Below are positions 6,795 to 14,363 of a stretch of 25,416 nt of DNA, piece after piece. The stretch's first letter is position 1. Each line of letters begins with the position of its first letter. The notes below the pieces were generated by a model that saw nothing but the letters and a program-made list of their open reading frames with translations, did no database searches and was not told where the DNA came from. The stretch comes from JAVBNU01 sp964617065 (GTDB lineage Bacteria; Cyanobacteriota; Vampirovibrionia; Gastranaerophilales; Gastranaerophilaceae). The DNA lies in the NCBI GenBank assembly GCA_964617065.1, contig CAZTVM010000017.1, positions 1 through 25,416 on the forward strand, given 5' to 3'. The translations under genes were made by a program, and so were the position numbers.

Positions 6795-9212
6795 ATGAAA
6801 AGGTTGGTTAGCCAGTTTTTGGTTTTACTTATGTTGGTGTCTTCAACTTGCGTTTATGCAGCTACACCTCAGATAGGTGCTGTATCCACCGCAACAAAAA
6901 AAATTATATATAAAAATAATGCCCCAAATATGCAGTATGCATTTATATTAGACGGTCCTTCCGACAAAAACGCAGAGGTTTTGAAATATTTTAAAGAAGC
7001 AATTGTAAAATCTACTGCGCCTGATTTTAGAGCTATTTTTTCAGAAAAATTGATATTTACAGGTGATTGGACAGAAAAAGGTATAAGAGATATTTGTAAT
7101 AAAGCACTATCTTCTGAAGCTGCTATTGTTATATCTTTGGGCTACCGTTCCAGTGAATATTTAAACACCTTAAATAATAAGAAAAAATTTGTAATGACAA
7201 TTGACCAGTACGGATTAAGAGATTTCGGCGATAATATTTTTAATCCAGCAGCCCAGTCAGGCAAGGGCATAAAATTATTTCAAAAATTAACAGGATTTAA
7301 AAAAGCTGCAGTTTTAGTAAATGAATATTACTACACATTGGGAAAAGATTGGGATAAATACTTAAAAGAACGATTAACGAATGCCGATTTTGTTATGATT
7401 TCTGTAGGCAAGGACTATACAAAAGCCTTAGAAAAAATATCAAAAGATTGTGATGCTGTAGTTTTTACGCCATTATTTAATATTAGTGAAAGTGACCGTA
7501 TTGCCCTCATAAACGCTGTAAATGCAAGAAAATTACCCAGCTACTCGACTACAGGCAAAGATGACGTAGACGCCGGAATTCTAATGGGTACAGGTGCGCT
7601 TGATGTCGACAGACGTCTCGCTGAAGCTACATCATTCAGCATAAAAAATGCGTTGAACGGTGACGTAAAAAAATCAGATAAAATTCAGTTTTATGAAGAA
7701 GAATTATTATACTTCAACAAAGATACAGCTGAAGATATCGGATACGAGCCACATATAAGGATTTTAGACAATGCTCAAATAATTTCTCATCGAAAACCAC
7801 CAATGTACACGTTGAGTGCAGTTTTCGATGCGTTAGAAAATCAAAATTTAGATATTGAACGAAAGAAATTGCTTTTAAAAGCCGCTAAAAGTTCTTCAAT
7901 GTCTGCAATTTTAAAATATTTACCGACTTTTAGTCTGACCTTAGGTTTTCAACAGTACAACGAGGATTACGCAGACTCAGCAAAATTGTCCATTCCTGAA
8001 GAAACAGGCGTTTTCAAGATGGGATTTGACCAGATGATTTATTCACCAGCTTTGGTTACAAATATTTTGATTAAGAAAAAGAAAGTAGATTTTTCAGAAG
8101 CTGAAAAATTCCTAACAGAACAGTCTATGGGGCTTGAACTAGCACTTTTATACATCAATACACTTACTTTGGAAAATTTAGTGAATGTGCAAAAGGAATA
8201 TGTTAAAGAATCACGTGAAAATCTCGCAATCGCTCGTGTACGAGAAAAAATGGGTTTTTGCGGAAAAGAAGAAGTCCTACGTTGGGCGTCACAGTTGAGT
8301 GTTAATGAACAAAACTTGATTAATATGAGAGCTGAATACAAAAATTTAAAAATTCAAATTAATAAAATTTTGTTCCAAGATGCTAAAACAGATTTTGCGT
8401 TTGCCCCACTAACCGCTGCTGACCCTGCGTTTTACACAAAAGATTTTCATGTAATTGATTATGTGTGCACCCCTAAATCACTCGCAAAATTTACAGATTT
8501 ATTCGTTGAAGAATCTTACAAAGTTTCACCGGAATTAGCTAAACTTCGAGCTGCAATTAAAATGAAAGACTACGAACTCGGCATGTATGTGCAAAAATTC
8601 TTTTTACCTGACGCAAAATTGTCACTAGAATATACGAACTTGATGAACCCCAGTTACACAGGTGACATAAAGCTTTTGCAACCAGTAGGCGCAGGTGGAG
8701 CGCACGTACCAGTGGCTTTAGGGCATCCCGACGATACGAATTGGAAACTCGGTGTTTTTGCAAAATGGACACCTTTTGAAGGTGGTACAAAATTCGCTGA
8801 AATCTCTCGTATAAAAGCTGAACGAGCTGAATTGGAAAGATATGCAGATGAAGTTAAAACCAGTATTGACGCTCACGTTAGGGAAACAATAAATCGTGCA
8901 GTAGCTGCATATTTTTCTATCGAAAAACATTACAAAGCTATGTATACTGCAAACGAAAGCTATTTGACAATGAAAGATTTGTATTTGAATAACAAAATTA
9001 CAATGGCTCAACTATTAGACTCTCAAAAAATATACCTTGACTCAAAAGCTCACGCACTTAATTCGCAATATGACTTCTTCAAAGAATTACTTTGGGTTCA
9101 AAGAGGTATCTGCGCAGTTAATTGGTCTAAAGCCTCTCCTGAAGCTAAAGAGTTTATTCTTGGTTTGAAAGAAAAATTAGGCGAACACAAAGACATAAAT
9201 ATAAGTTTGTAA
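6795..9212 (+). CDS. Exported fusion: periplasmic-binding-protein-like domain plus TolC-like outer-membrane efflux domain
   Basis: The product has 805 residues with a clear signal peptide (MKRLVSQFLVLLMLVSSTC, cleavage probably after VYA at 22). Residues about 45-310 look like an ABC-type substrate-binding fold of the ABC_sub_bind kind, with alternating beta/alpha segments such as AAIVISLGYRSSEYL, KKAAVLVNEYYY, CDAVVFTPLFNIS and GILMGTGALDVDRRLAEA. Residues about 335-780 resemble TolC/OEP proteins. They have two long-helix repeats (LALLYINTLTLENLVNVQKE with the following ARVREKMGFCGKEEVLRW, and AVAAYFSIEKHYKAMYTANE with LYLNNKITMAQLLDSQKIYL) and strand-like segments between them. TolC proteins are trimeric channels of the outer membrane, so a periplasmic sensor or capture domain at the entrance is a plausible reading. 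No inner-membrane pump or adaptor gene is adjacent. It is divergent from the ATP synthase operon, with a TATAAT box and AAGGAG upstream. The fold calls come from pattern only. Confidence 0.7.
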   Translation: MKRLVSQFLVLLMLVSSTCVYAATPQIGAVSTATKKIIYKNNAPNMQYAFILDGPSDKNAEVLKYFKEAIVKSTAPDFRAIFSEKLIFTGDWTEKGIRDICNKALSSEAAIVISLGYRSSEYLNTLNNKKKFVMTIDQYGLRDFGDNIFNPAAQSGKGIKLFQKLTGFKKAAVLVNEYYYTLGKDWDKYLKERLTNADFVMISVGKDYTKALEKISKDCDAVVFTPLFNISESDRIALINAVNARKLPSYSTTGKDDVDAGILMGTGALDVDRRLAEATSFSIKNALNGDVKKSDKIQFYEEELLYFNKDTAEDIGYEPHIRILDNAQIISHRKPPMYTLSAVFDALENQNLDIERKKLLLKAAKSSSMSAILKYLPTFSLTLGFQQYNEDYADSAKLSIPEETGVFKMGFDQMIYSPALVTNILIKKKKVDFSEAEKFLTEQSMGLELALLYINTLTLENLVNVQKEYVKESRENLAIARVREKMGFCGKEEVLRWASQLSVNEQNLINMRAEYKNLKIQINKILFQDAKTDFAFAPLTAADPAFYTKDFHVIDYVCTPKSLAKFTDLFVEESYKVSPELAKLRAAIKMKDYELGMYVQKFFLPDAKLSLEYTNLMNPSYTGDIKLLQPVGAGGAHVPVALGHPDDTNWKLGVFAKWTPFEGGTKFAEISRIKAERAELERYADEVKTSIDAHVRETINRAVAAYFSIEKHYKAMYTANESYLTMKDLYLNNKITMAQLLDSQKIYLDSKAHALNSQYDFFKELLWVQRGICAVNWSKASPEAKEFILGLKEKLGEHKDINISL

Positions 9213-9240
9213 TTTTAAACTATTTCCATTCCTTTTTGAG

Positions 9241-9452
9241 CAAAAAAAAAGCTCCATCGGGAGCAATACTTGTAATAGGAAGGGAAGGTTAGGAAGTTAG
9301 GAAGTTAGTTGTCGTTTATGTTATGTATGTAATAAAAAAATTATATTTAAGTTTTCGTGATTATTTAATGCTTACATATATATAAAGTATATTTAGTATG
9401 CATAATTGCTATACTTGCTGTATTCTGTTACAAATCGCAACATTAAAATTGT
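9241..9452. repeat. Tandem repeat, copy 1 (212 bp)
   Basis: This is the first of two adjacent near-identical units in the 517-base interval between the TolC-like gene and etfB. The first 110 bases are almost identical between copies (hairpin, then a purine-rich GGAAGGGAAGG tract and two AGGAAGTT units). The remainder is AT-rich and diverges by substitutions and small indels. No open reading frame fits either copy. Confidence 0.9.
9242..9385 (-). ncRNA. Putative small RNA in repeat copy 1
   Basis: On the minus strand the unit ends in GCTCC-CGAT-GGAGC followed by nine T (9264-9242), a typical intrinsic terminator. No gene lies upstream on this strand to need it: the nearest minus-strand gene, ftsQ, ends at 11533. 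Before the hairpin is a C/U-rich tract (9314-9279) with repeated CTTCCT, CTTCC and CCTTCCC units that could pair with purine-rich ribosome sites. The 5' end is a guess, placed just below the AT-rich TATATATA block. It may instead be a structure of the plus-strand leader. Confidence 0.4.
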
Positions 9453-9671
9453 CAAAAAAAAAGCTCCGTTGGGAGCAATACTTGTAATAGGAAGGGAAGG
9501 TTAGGAAGTTAGGAAGTTAGTTGTCGTTTTATGTTATGTATGTAATAAAAAAAATTATATATTTATGTTTTTGTGTTTATTTAATGCTTACATATATATA
9601 AAGTATATTTAATATACAAAATTGCTATATTTTGTATATTTAGTTACAAAACTTAACATTAAAAAATTTGT
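9453..9671. repeat. Tandem repeat, copy 2 (219 bp)
   Basis: This is the second unit, offset by 212 bases from copy 1. The hairpin stem GCTCC/GGAGC is unchanged, while the 4-base loop differs (ATCG in copy 1, GTTG here), as expected if the structure is under selection. The last bases adjoin the predicted etfB promoter. Confidence 0.9.
9454..9601 (-). ncRNA. Putative small RNA in repeat copy 2
   Basis: This is the second copy of the element above, with the same stem and T9 run on the minus strand (9476-9454) and the same C/U-rich tract. Retention of the stem, T-run and pyrimidine tract, while the flanking AT-rich part drifts, is the main support. The 5' end is approximate. Confidence 0.4.
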
Positions 9672-9684
9672 AAAATAACCTTAA

Positions 9685-9693
9685 TGATATAAA
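9685..9693 (+). promoter_or_regulatory. Extended -10 promoter of etfBA
   Basis: TG-A-TATAAA forms an extended -10 element about 37 bases before the etfB start. A TTGTAA at 9668-9673 is too close to serve as a standard -35, so recognition probably rests on the extended element. Confidence 0.45.
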
Positions 9694-9729
9694 ATAGAAA
9701 AAGAGAGATACATTTATAGAGGTACAACA

Positions 9730-10536
9730 TTGAAAATAGCGGTATGTATAAAGCAAGTTCCTGATACAGCTGATATAAAGTGGACAGAGAACAACACCAT
9801 TCAACGAGAAGGAATGGAGAGTATAATTAATCCGTTTGATGAGTATGCCTTAGAAACGGCACTCAAAATAAAAGATAAATTGCCTAATACTGAGGTTTAC
9901 GTGCTAACGATGGGTGTGATGCAAGCACAAGAAATGTTAAAAAAAGCAATAGCCAAAGGCGCTGATGAAGGTTTTTTAATAAGTGACAGAAAATTTGCAG
10001 GTGCTGATACTGTCGCCACGTCTAGGACGATTGCAGCAGCTATACAAACAAAAATCCCCGATGTTGACTTGATTATATGTGGACAATTTGCAACTGACGG
10101 TGACACAGCTCAAACTGGTCCCAGTATTGCGCAGTGTTTAAATTTTCCGCAAGTTACTTATGTAAAAGAAGTTACTGATGCAGATGAAAAGGCATTAGAA
10201 GTCATAAAAGAAATTGAGACAGGAACAGAAAAACTAAGAGTTCAGTTGCCGGCATTGATTTGCATGCTAAAGTGCGAGTATGAGCCTAGACAAGCTCTTA
10301 TAGACGGTTACATCAAGGCTCATGACTCAGAGATTCAGCTTGTTACACTAGCTGACATCGGTTTAGAACCTGAAGTTGTTGGAATGAAAGGCTCGCCGAC
10401 TTATGTAAGTGCAGCTTTTCGACCTGAACAAAAAAGTGCAGGTGAAATAGTCAAAATGAATTCTGTCACTGAATACGCAGAGTTTTTAAATAAGAAAGTT
10501 ATAGAATTAAAAGAGGTTTTTGGATTAAATGACTAA
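9730..10536 (+). CDS. etfB: Electron transfer flavoprotein, beta subunit
   Basis: This is the small subunit of the cytoplasmic ETF heterodimer, which carries electrons between flavin dehydrogenases and acceptors. The 268-residue product starts with the typical MKIAVCIKQVPDT and NPFDEYALE. The nucleotide-binding segment GQFATDGDTAQTGP is at 118-131, and PALICMLKCEYEPRQ follows. The start codon is TTG: the family N-terminus begins exactly here, and AGAGG lies seven bases upstream at 9718-9722. It overlaps etfA by 8 bases. No acyl-CoA or other dehydrogenase is adjacent, so the partner enzyme cannot be named. Confidence 0.95.
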   Translation: MKIAVCIKQVPDTADIKWTENNTIQREGMESIINPFDEYALETALKIKDKLPNTEVYVLTMGVMQAQEMLKKAIAKGADEGFLISDRKFAGADTVATSRTIAAAIQTKIPDVDLIICGQFATDGDTAQTGPSIAQCLNFPQVTYVKEVTDADEKALEVIKEIETGTEKLRVQLPALICMLKCEYEPRQALIDGYIKAHDSEIQLVTLADIGLEPEVVGMKGSPTYVSAAFRPEQKSAGEIVKMNSVTEYAEFLNKKVIELKEVFGLND

Positions 10537-11536
10537 TAATGAAATTTTATTATATGCTGAAATTTTGGACAATACTACCTTTGCGCCTGTCGTGCTGGAA
10601 CTGGCTAACAAGGCTTGCGAATTAAGCGAGAAATTAGACAATGCGTCAATCGCAGCTGTTTTATTAGGTATAAATATAGATTACCAAAGCTTTGCTAATA
10701 TTTTAGGTAAAGCCGGTGTAGACAAGTTTTACGTCGTAAACAATGAAAAACTGAATAAATACTCAACTGCATTGTATGCGCATGGTGTTTTAGAGGTAAT
10801 TAAACGTACTGAACCTGCTATTATGCTAATAGGGGCAACAACTCAAGGTCGTGACTTAGCGCCGAGATTGTCTTCATTTTTGAATACAGGGCTTACGGCG
10901 GACTGCACGAAACTTGATATAAACGATAAAAAACAATTAGCCGCTACTCGTCCAACCTTTGGTGGGAATTTAATGGCTACGATTTTATGTAAAAATATGC
11001 CTCAAATGGCTTCAGTACGCCCAAATGTTTTACCTAAAAGTGAATTAAATTCTGATAAACAGACACAAATTGATTACATCGATGTCGATTTCAGCACTGT
11101 AGAGGATAAAGTTGAATTAATTGAATTTATAAAAAATTTGCAAAATAGTGAAAAAAATCTGAGCGAAGCCGAGATAATAGTGGCTGGAGGCAAAGGCATG
11201 AAGACAAAAGAGGGATTTGAACTTATTGAAAAATTAGCTCAATTACTCAATGCATCAGTTGGAGCGAGTCGTGCAGCAGTTGACATAAAAATAGCAACAC
11301 CCTCTATTCAAGTTGGACAAACAGGTAAAACTGTAACTCCAAAAATTTATATTGCATGTGCTATTTCCGGTGCTATTCAGCACGTTATAGGCATGAGCTC
11401 AAGCGATATTATAATTGCCATAAACAAAGATGAAAAAGCACCAATTTTCAATATTGCAGACTTCGGCATTGTCGCTGACGTATTTGAAGTGTTGCCGGAG
11501 TGGATTAAACTACTTTCAAACGAGTCTAATAGTTAG
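10529..11536 (+). CDS. etfA: Electron transfer flavoprotein, alpha subunit
   Basis: This is the large FAD-binding subunit of ETF. The 335-residue product has an N-terminal alpha/beta domain (ILLYAEILDNTTFAPVVLEL, GATTQGRDLAPRLSSFL, LTADCTKLDI). The C-terminal FAD domain shows IIVAGGKGMKTKEGFELIEK, VGASRAAVD, QVGQTGKTV, YIACAISGAIQH and AINKDEKAPIFNIADFG. It is co-translated with etfB (8-base overlap). The stop overlaps the stop of the convergent ftsQ gene by 4 bases, and no terminator hairpin is seen, so transcripts of the two operons probably run into each other. Confidence 0.95.
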   Translation: MTNNEILLYAEILDNTTFAPVVLELANKACELSEKLDNASIAAVLLGINIDYQSFANILGKAGVDKFYVVNNEKLNKYSTALYAHGVLEVIKRTEPAIMLIGATTQGRDLAPRLSSFLNTGLTADCTKLDINDKKQLAATRPTFGGNLMATILCKNMPQMASVRPNVLPKSELNSDKQTQIDYIDVDFSTVEDKVELIEFIKNLQNSEKNLSEAEIIVAGGKGMKTKEGFELIEKLAQLLNASVGASRAAVDIKIATPSIQVGQTGKTVTPKIYIACAISGAIQHVIGMSSSDIIIAINKDEKAPIFNIADFGIVADVFEVLPEWIKLLSNESNS

Positions 11537-12537
11537 CCACGCTCTGGGGTTGGCTCAGGCTTAGAATTTTCAGAACCGTTAGTCAATGACTTAATAGATT
11601 GCACAAAATTTTGCGATGAGTTATTTTTTTGCTCAGATTGAGTATTGATTGGCTGCGATTTTCCATTGTCTATTTTCAAATAGTTTGTTTTCCAACGCAA
11701 ATCGACATACTTAATTTTTTTATTTTTCAAAGTTTTTATTTTAGGCAATATCGAGCCGATGTCCTGAATACGCAAATAAACAGAGTCATCGACTTCTCCT
11801 ATTCTGACTTTTGCTGTTTCCAGTTGAATATATACGTCTTTTGGATTTCGCAAATCGATATATTTTATTTTTTCTTTTGAAAGCAGCTCAATTTCATTAG
11901 CTAGACGCAAAATCGAATTAACTTTTTCTGCATTCCATTTGTGATAGTCATCACCTCTGACACCGTAAGAAAGAACTAAAAACGTTTCATAAGATTTGTC
12001 GAGAGGTAAGTAATCTCGTCCGATAAGTTTTCCACACTCAGTAAAAAAGGCTATCGGAGAAACATCTTCCTTCGGTGAAATACTAAGCACCGGCGTAAGT
12101 TCTTCTAACCTAATTAAAAGGCGGGCAGGAAACCAAAAACGTCTTATATAAGCTTTTTTTACAGGTGGCAACTCTGACAAATTTTCTTCCATTTCTGTTG
12201 TGCTGATTAAATAGATAGGTTTATGAGGCAAATCTACACGTCTTAACGCCGCTAAAACTTTATAATCAGGAGTGATAATGTTGCCTTCTATAGTCAATTG
12301 ACCATTATTTTCGACTTTGTTAAAAACATCACTGCGCAAGTACCATTGGTGCATAAACAGCGCCCTATAAAGAAAGTAGCAAAGACAAACTATTACAAAT
12401 AAACGTAAAAGTCGATATATCTGACGAAAAAGCATTTTTTTTCGACGATTAGCCCTTTCACACTGTTGAAGTCTAATACGAGCCTTTATTTCGGCAATAT
12501 TTAAACTTTGTTCTGCAGTTGCATCTTCGTTCGTCAT
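11533..12537 (-). CDS. ftsQ: Cell division protein FtsQ (POTRA domain)
   Basis: FtsQ is a bitopic division protein that links FtsB/FtsL to the septal ring. The 334-residue product has a basic cytoplasmic N-terminus of about 50 residues and one membrane helix (about 47-65, LLRLFVIVCLCYFLYRALF). A POTRA-like segment follows (QLTIEGNIITPDYKVLAALR through PPVKKAYIRRFWFPARLLIRLEE). A FtsQ/DivIB beta domain comes next with KYIDLRNPKDVYIQLE and a second KYVDLRWKTNYLKI. The C-terminal 40 residues are a Gln/Asn/Ser/Pro-rich low-complexity tail. It is the last gene of the thrS-murC-murB-ddl-ftsQ operon, 3 bases after ddl. The usual ftsA-ftsZ pair does not follow. Confidence 0.88.
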   Translation of the reverse strand: MTNEDATAEQSLNIAEIKARIRLQQCERANRRKKMLFRQIYRLLRLFVIVCLCYFLYRALFMHQWYLRSDVFNKVENNGQLTIEGNIITPDYKVLAALRRVDLPHKPIYLISTTEMEENLSELPPVKKAYIRRFWFPARLLIRLEELTPVLSISPKEDVSPIAFFTECGKLIGRDYLPLDKSYETFLVLSYGVRGDDYHKWNAEKVNSILRLANEIELLSKEKIKYIDLRNPKDVYIQLETAKVRIGEVDDSVYLRIQDIGSILPKIKTLKNKKIKYVDLRWKTNYLKIDNGKSQPINTQSEQKNNSSQNFVQSIKSLTNGSENSKPEPTPERG

Positions 12538-12540
12538 GCT

Positions 12541-13497
12541 TTACTTATTTAATCCTACATTATTTAAAATTAATTGTACTAAATTATCATAATTAATACC
12601 ACAAGCATTTGCTTGAGCAGGCAAATCACTCAAATCTGTCATACCAGGGCTCGTATTGATTTCCAAAACGTAAGGTATATCGTCGACTACCAAAAAATCC
12701 ACACGACTAACACCTGAGCAGCCACATGCATTATAAGCTAAAAGTGCGTATTCTTTTATTTTTGCAGATACTTCAGAAGAATATTGCGCAGGCAGTATGA
12801 ACTCGGTCATACCAGCCGTGTATTTACATTCGTAATCATACCACTCATTTTTAGTACGAAATTCAAGAATTTCAGTCACTAATTGTCCATCATTTTCTAC
12901 ATCGTCTATAACCCCAACGGTGCAGCCGCTTCCTGTCAAAAATTCTTCTACTAGAATATCTTGTTTACATTCTAAAGATTTTTTGTATAGCAAATCAAAA
13001 TCTTTTTCATTTTCAACTTTATACATACCGATGCTTGAGCCTTCTGAAACAGGTTTAAGCATTAACGGATACTTCAAATTTTTTATTTTTTCAGCATAGT
13101 CCTCGCCATATTTAATAAAAACAGAACTTATCAAAGGAATATTAGCAGTTTTGAGCATACGTTTAGTGTATTCTTTATTCATACAAACAGCACTAGCCAT
13201 TGTGCCACAGCCTGTATATGGAATTTTCAAGATTTCAAGTAAACCTTGAATACAGCCATCTTCACCGTATTTGCCATGCAGAGCGTTGTAAACTAAATCA
13301 TAATTTTTATTTTTTAATGTTTCAGCAATATTTTCATCTACATCAACGAGTTCAGCATTTTTATATCCTTGGCGAAGTAAAGCCGCAAGGACATTCTTTC
13401 CTGAGCGAAGTGATACTTCACGTTCACTCGACAACCCACCGCACAAAACAGCTATTTTTTTGTCTACTTCTATTATTTTTTTAACAATTCTGCCCAT
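12541..13497 (-). CDS. ddl: D-alanine--D-alanine ligase
   Basis: Ddl is an ATP-grasp ligase making the D-Ala-D-Ala end of the peptidoglycan stem. The 318-residue product has the N-terminal AVLCGGLSSEREVSLRSG and the ATP-grasp loop EGSSIGMY. VEEFLTGSGCTVGV and the metal-binding C-terminus VLEINTSPGMTDLS follow. The omega-loop WYDYECKYTAG carries the tyrosine of ordinary D-Ala ligases rather than the substitutions of D-lactate (vancomycin-resistance) ligases. The start overlaps the end of murB by 25 bases, with AAGGAAG about ten bases upstream. An alternative start further in would remove the leading MGRIVKKIIEVD. Confidence 0.95.
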   Translation of the reverse strand: MGRIVKKIIEVDKKIAVLCGGLSSEREVSLRSGKNVLAALLRQGYKNAELVDVDENIAETLKNKNYDLVYNALHGKYGEDGCIQGLLEILKIPYTGCGTMASAVCMNKEYTKRMLKTANIPLISSVFIKYGEDYAEKIKNLKYPLMLKPVSEGSSIGMYKVENEKDFDLLYKKSLECKQDILVEEFLTGSGCTVGVIDDVENDGQLVTEILEFRTKNEWYDYECKYTAGMTEFILPAQYSSEVSAKIKEYALLAYNACGCSGVSRVDFLVVDDIPYVLEINTSPGMTDLSDLPAQANACGINYDNLVQLILNNVGLNK

Positions 13498-14363
13498 ATT
13501 AATTTTTCTTCCTTAGTCATCTTCCCTACAAATTTTATTTCAGGCTCCAGTTCTATTTTATATTTTTCCTTAACCTTATTATACATATTTAAAATCAATT
13601 GAGAAATTTCCAAAGAAGTAGCGTTGTCATCATTAACGATAAAATTCGCATGCTTATCAAAAACATGAGCACAACCGACAGAAAGTTCTTTCACACCGGC
13701 TAAATCAAGCAACCTTCCTGCAGAATCGCCAATTGGATTTTTAAATACGCTGCCGGCATTCGGAGACGTCAACGACGGCTGGTGCGTTTTACGAAATTCG
13801 ATATTTCTATTAATAATATCATCTATTTTGTCCTTATCCATTTCATCAAGTTGAAATTTTGCACTCAACAATACGTACTCTTTTTTATTTAAAATTGATG
13901 AGCGATAAGCGAATTCCATGTCCTTTTTATTCAAATCGATTATTTTTTTTGATTTTAAATCATAAATTACGCAAGAAAGAATTTTATCTGAAACAGACTG
14001 TGCATGAGCACTTGCATTCATGTAGACCATACCACCGATTGTTCCTGGAAAACCTATCATAAATTCAAAGCCGGACAAACCAAGTTTTTGAGTTTCTCTG
14101 GCTAAAAATTGTCCCTTCACACCACACTCTGCCTCAACTATATTTTTTGTTACAACAAAATCCTTTATATTGGTGGTAAATATTACAGGTTCTTCAATTC
14201 CTGATGAAGAAATCAAAATATTTGACGCAGCACCTAAAACAAGTGGATTTTTAGCTATTTTCAACAATTCAACTAATTCTGTCATCGAAGAAGGAAAAAA
14301 GACATTTTTCGCTTCGCCACCTATTTGAAATGTTGTATATTTTTTCAACTCTTGTGACACCAT
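13473..14363 (-). CDS. murB: UDP-N-acetylenolpyruvoylglucosamine reductase
   Basis: MurB reduces UDP-GlcNAc-enolpyruvate to UDP-MurNAc with NADPH and FAD, the second committed step of peptidoglycan synthesis. The 296-residue product has the FAD-binding motifs TTFQIGGEAKN and LGAASNILIS, then GFPGTIGGMVYMNASAH. Tyr153-Arg154 are in YRSS, the proton-donor serine Ser205 is in NAGSVFKNP, and the C-terminal active-site glutamate is in ELEPEIKFVG. The length and the short loop after the FAD domain fit the type II form. The ATG directly abuts the murC stop (TAAATG), implying coupled translation. Confidence 0.96.
   Translation of the reverse strand: MVSQELKKYTTFQIGGEAKNVFFPSSMTELVELLKIAKNPLVLGAASNILISSSGIEEPVIFTTNIKDFVVTKNIVEAECGVKGQFLARETQKLGLSGFEFMIGFPGTIGGMVYMNASAHAQSVSDKILSCVIYDLKSKKIIDLNKKDMEFAYRSSILNKKEYVLLSAKFQLDEMDKDKIDDIINRNIEFRKTHQPSLTSPNAGSVFKNPIGDSAGRLLDLAGVKELSVGCAHVFDKHANFIVNDDNATSLEISQLILNMYNKVKEKYKIELEPEIKFVGKMTKEEKLIWAELLKK

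Noticed and set aside
9241..9671. CRISPR array or insertion-sequence ends
   Set aside because: There are only two copies of a 212-219 bp unit, directly adjacent, without spacers, terminal inverted repeats, target duplications or a transposase.
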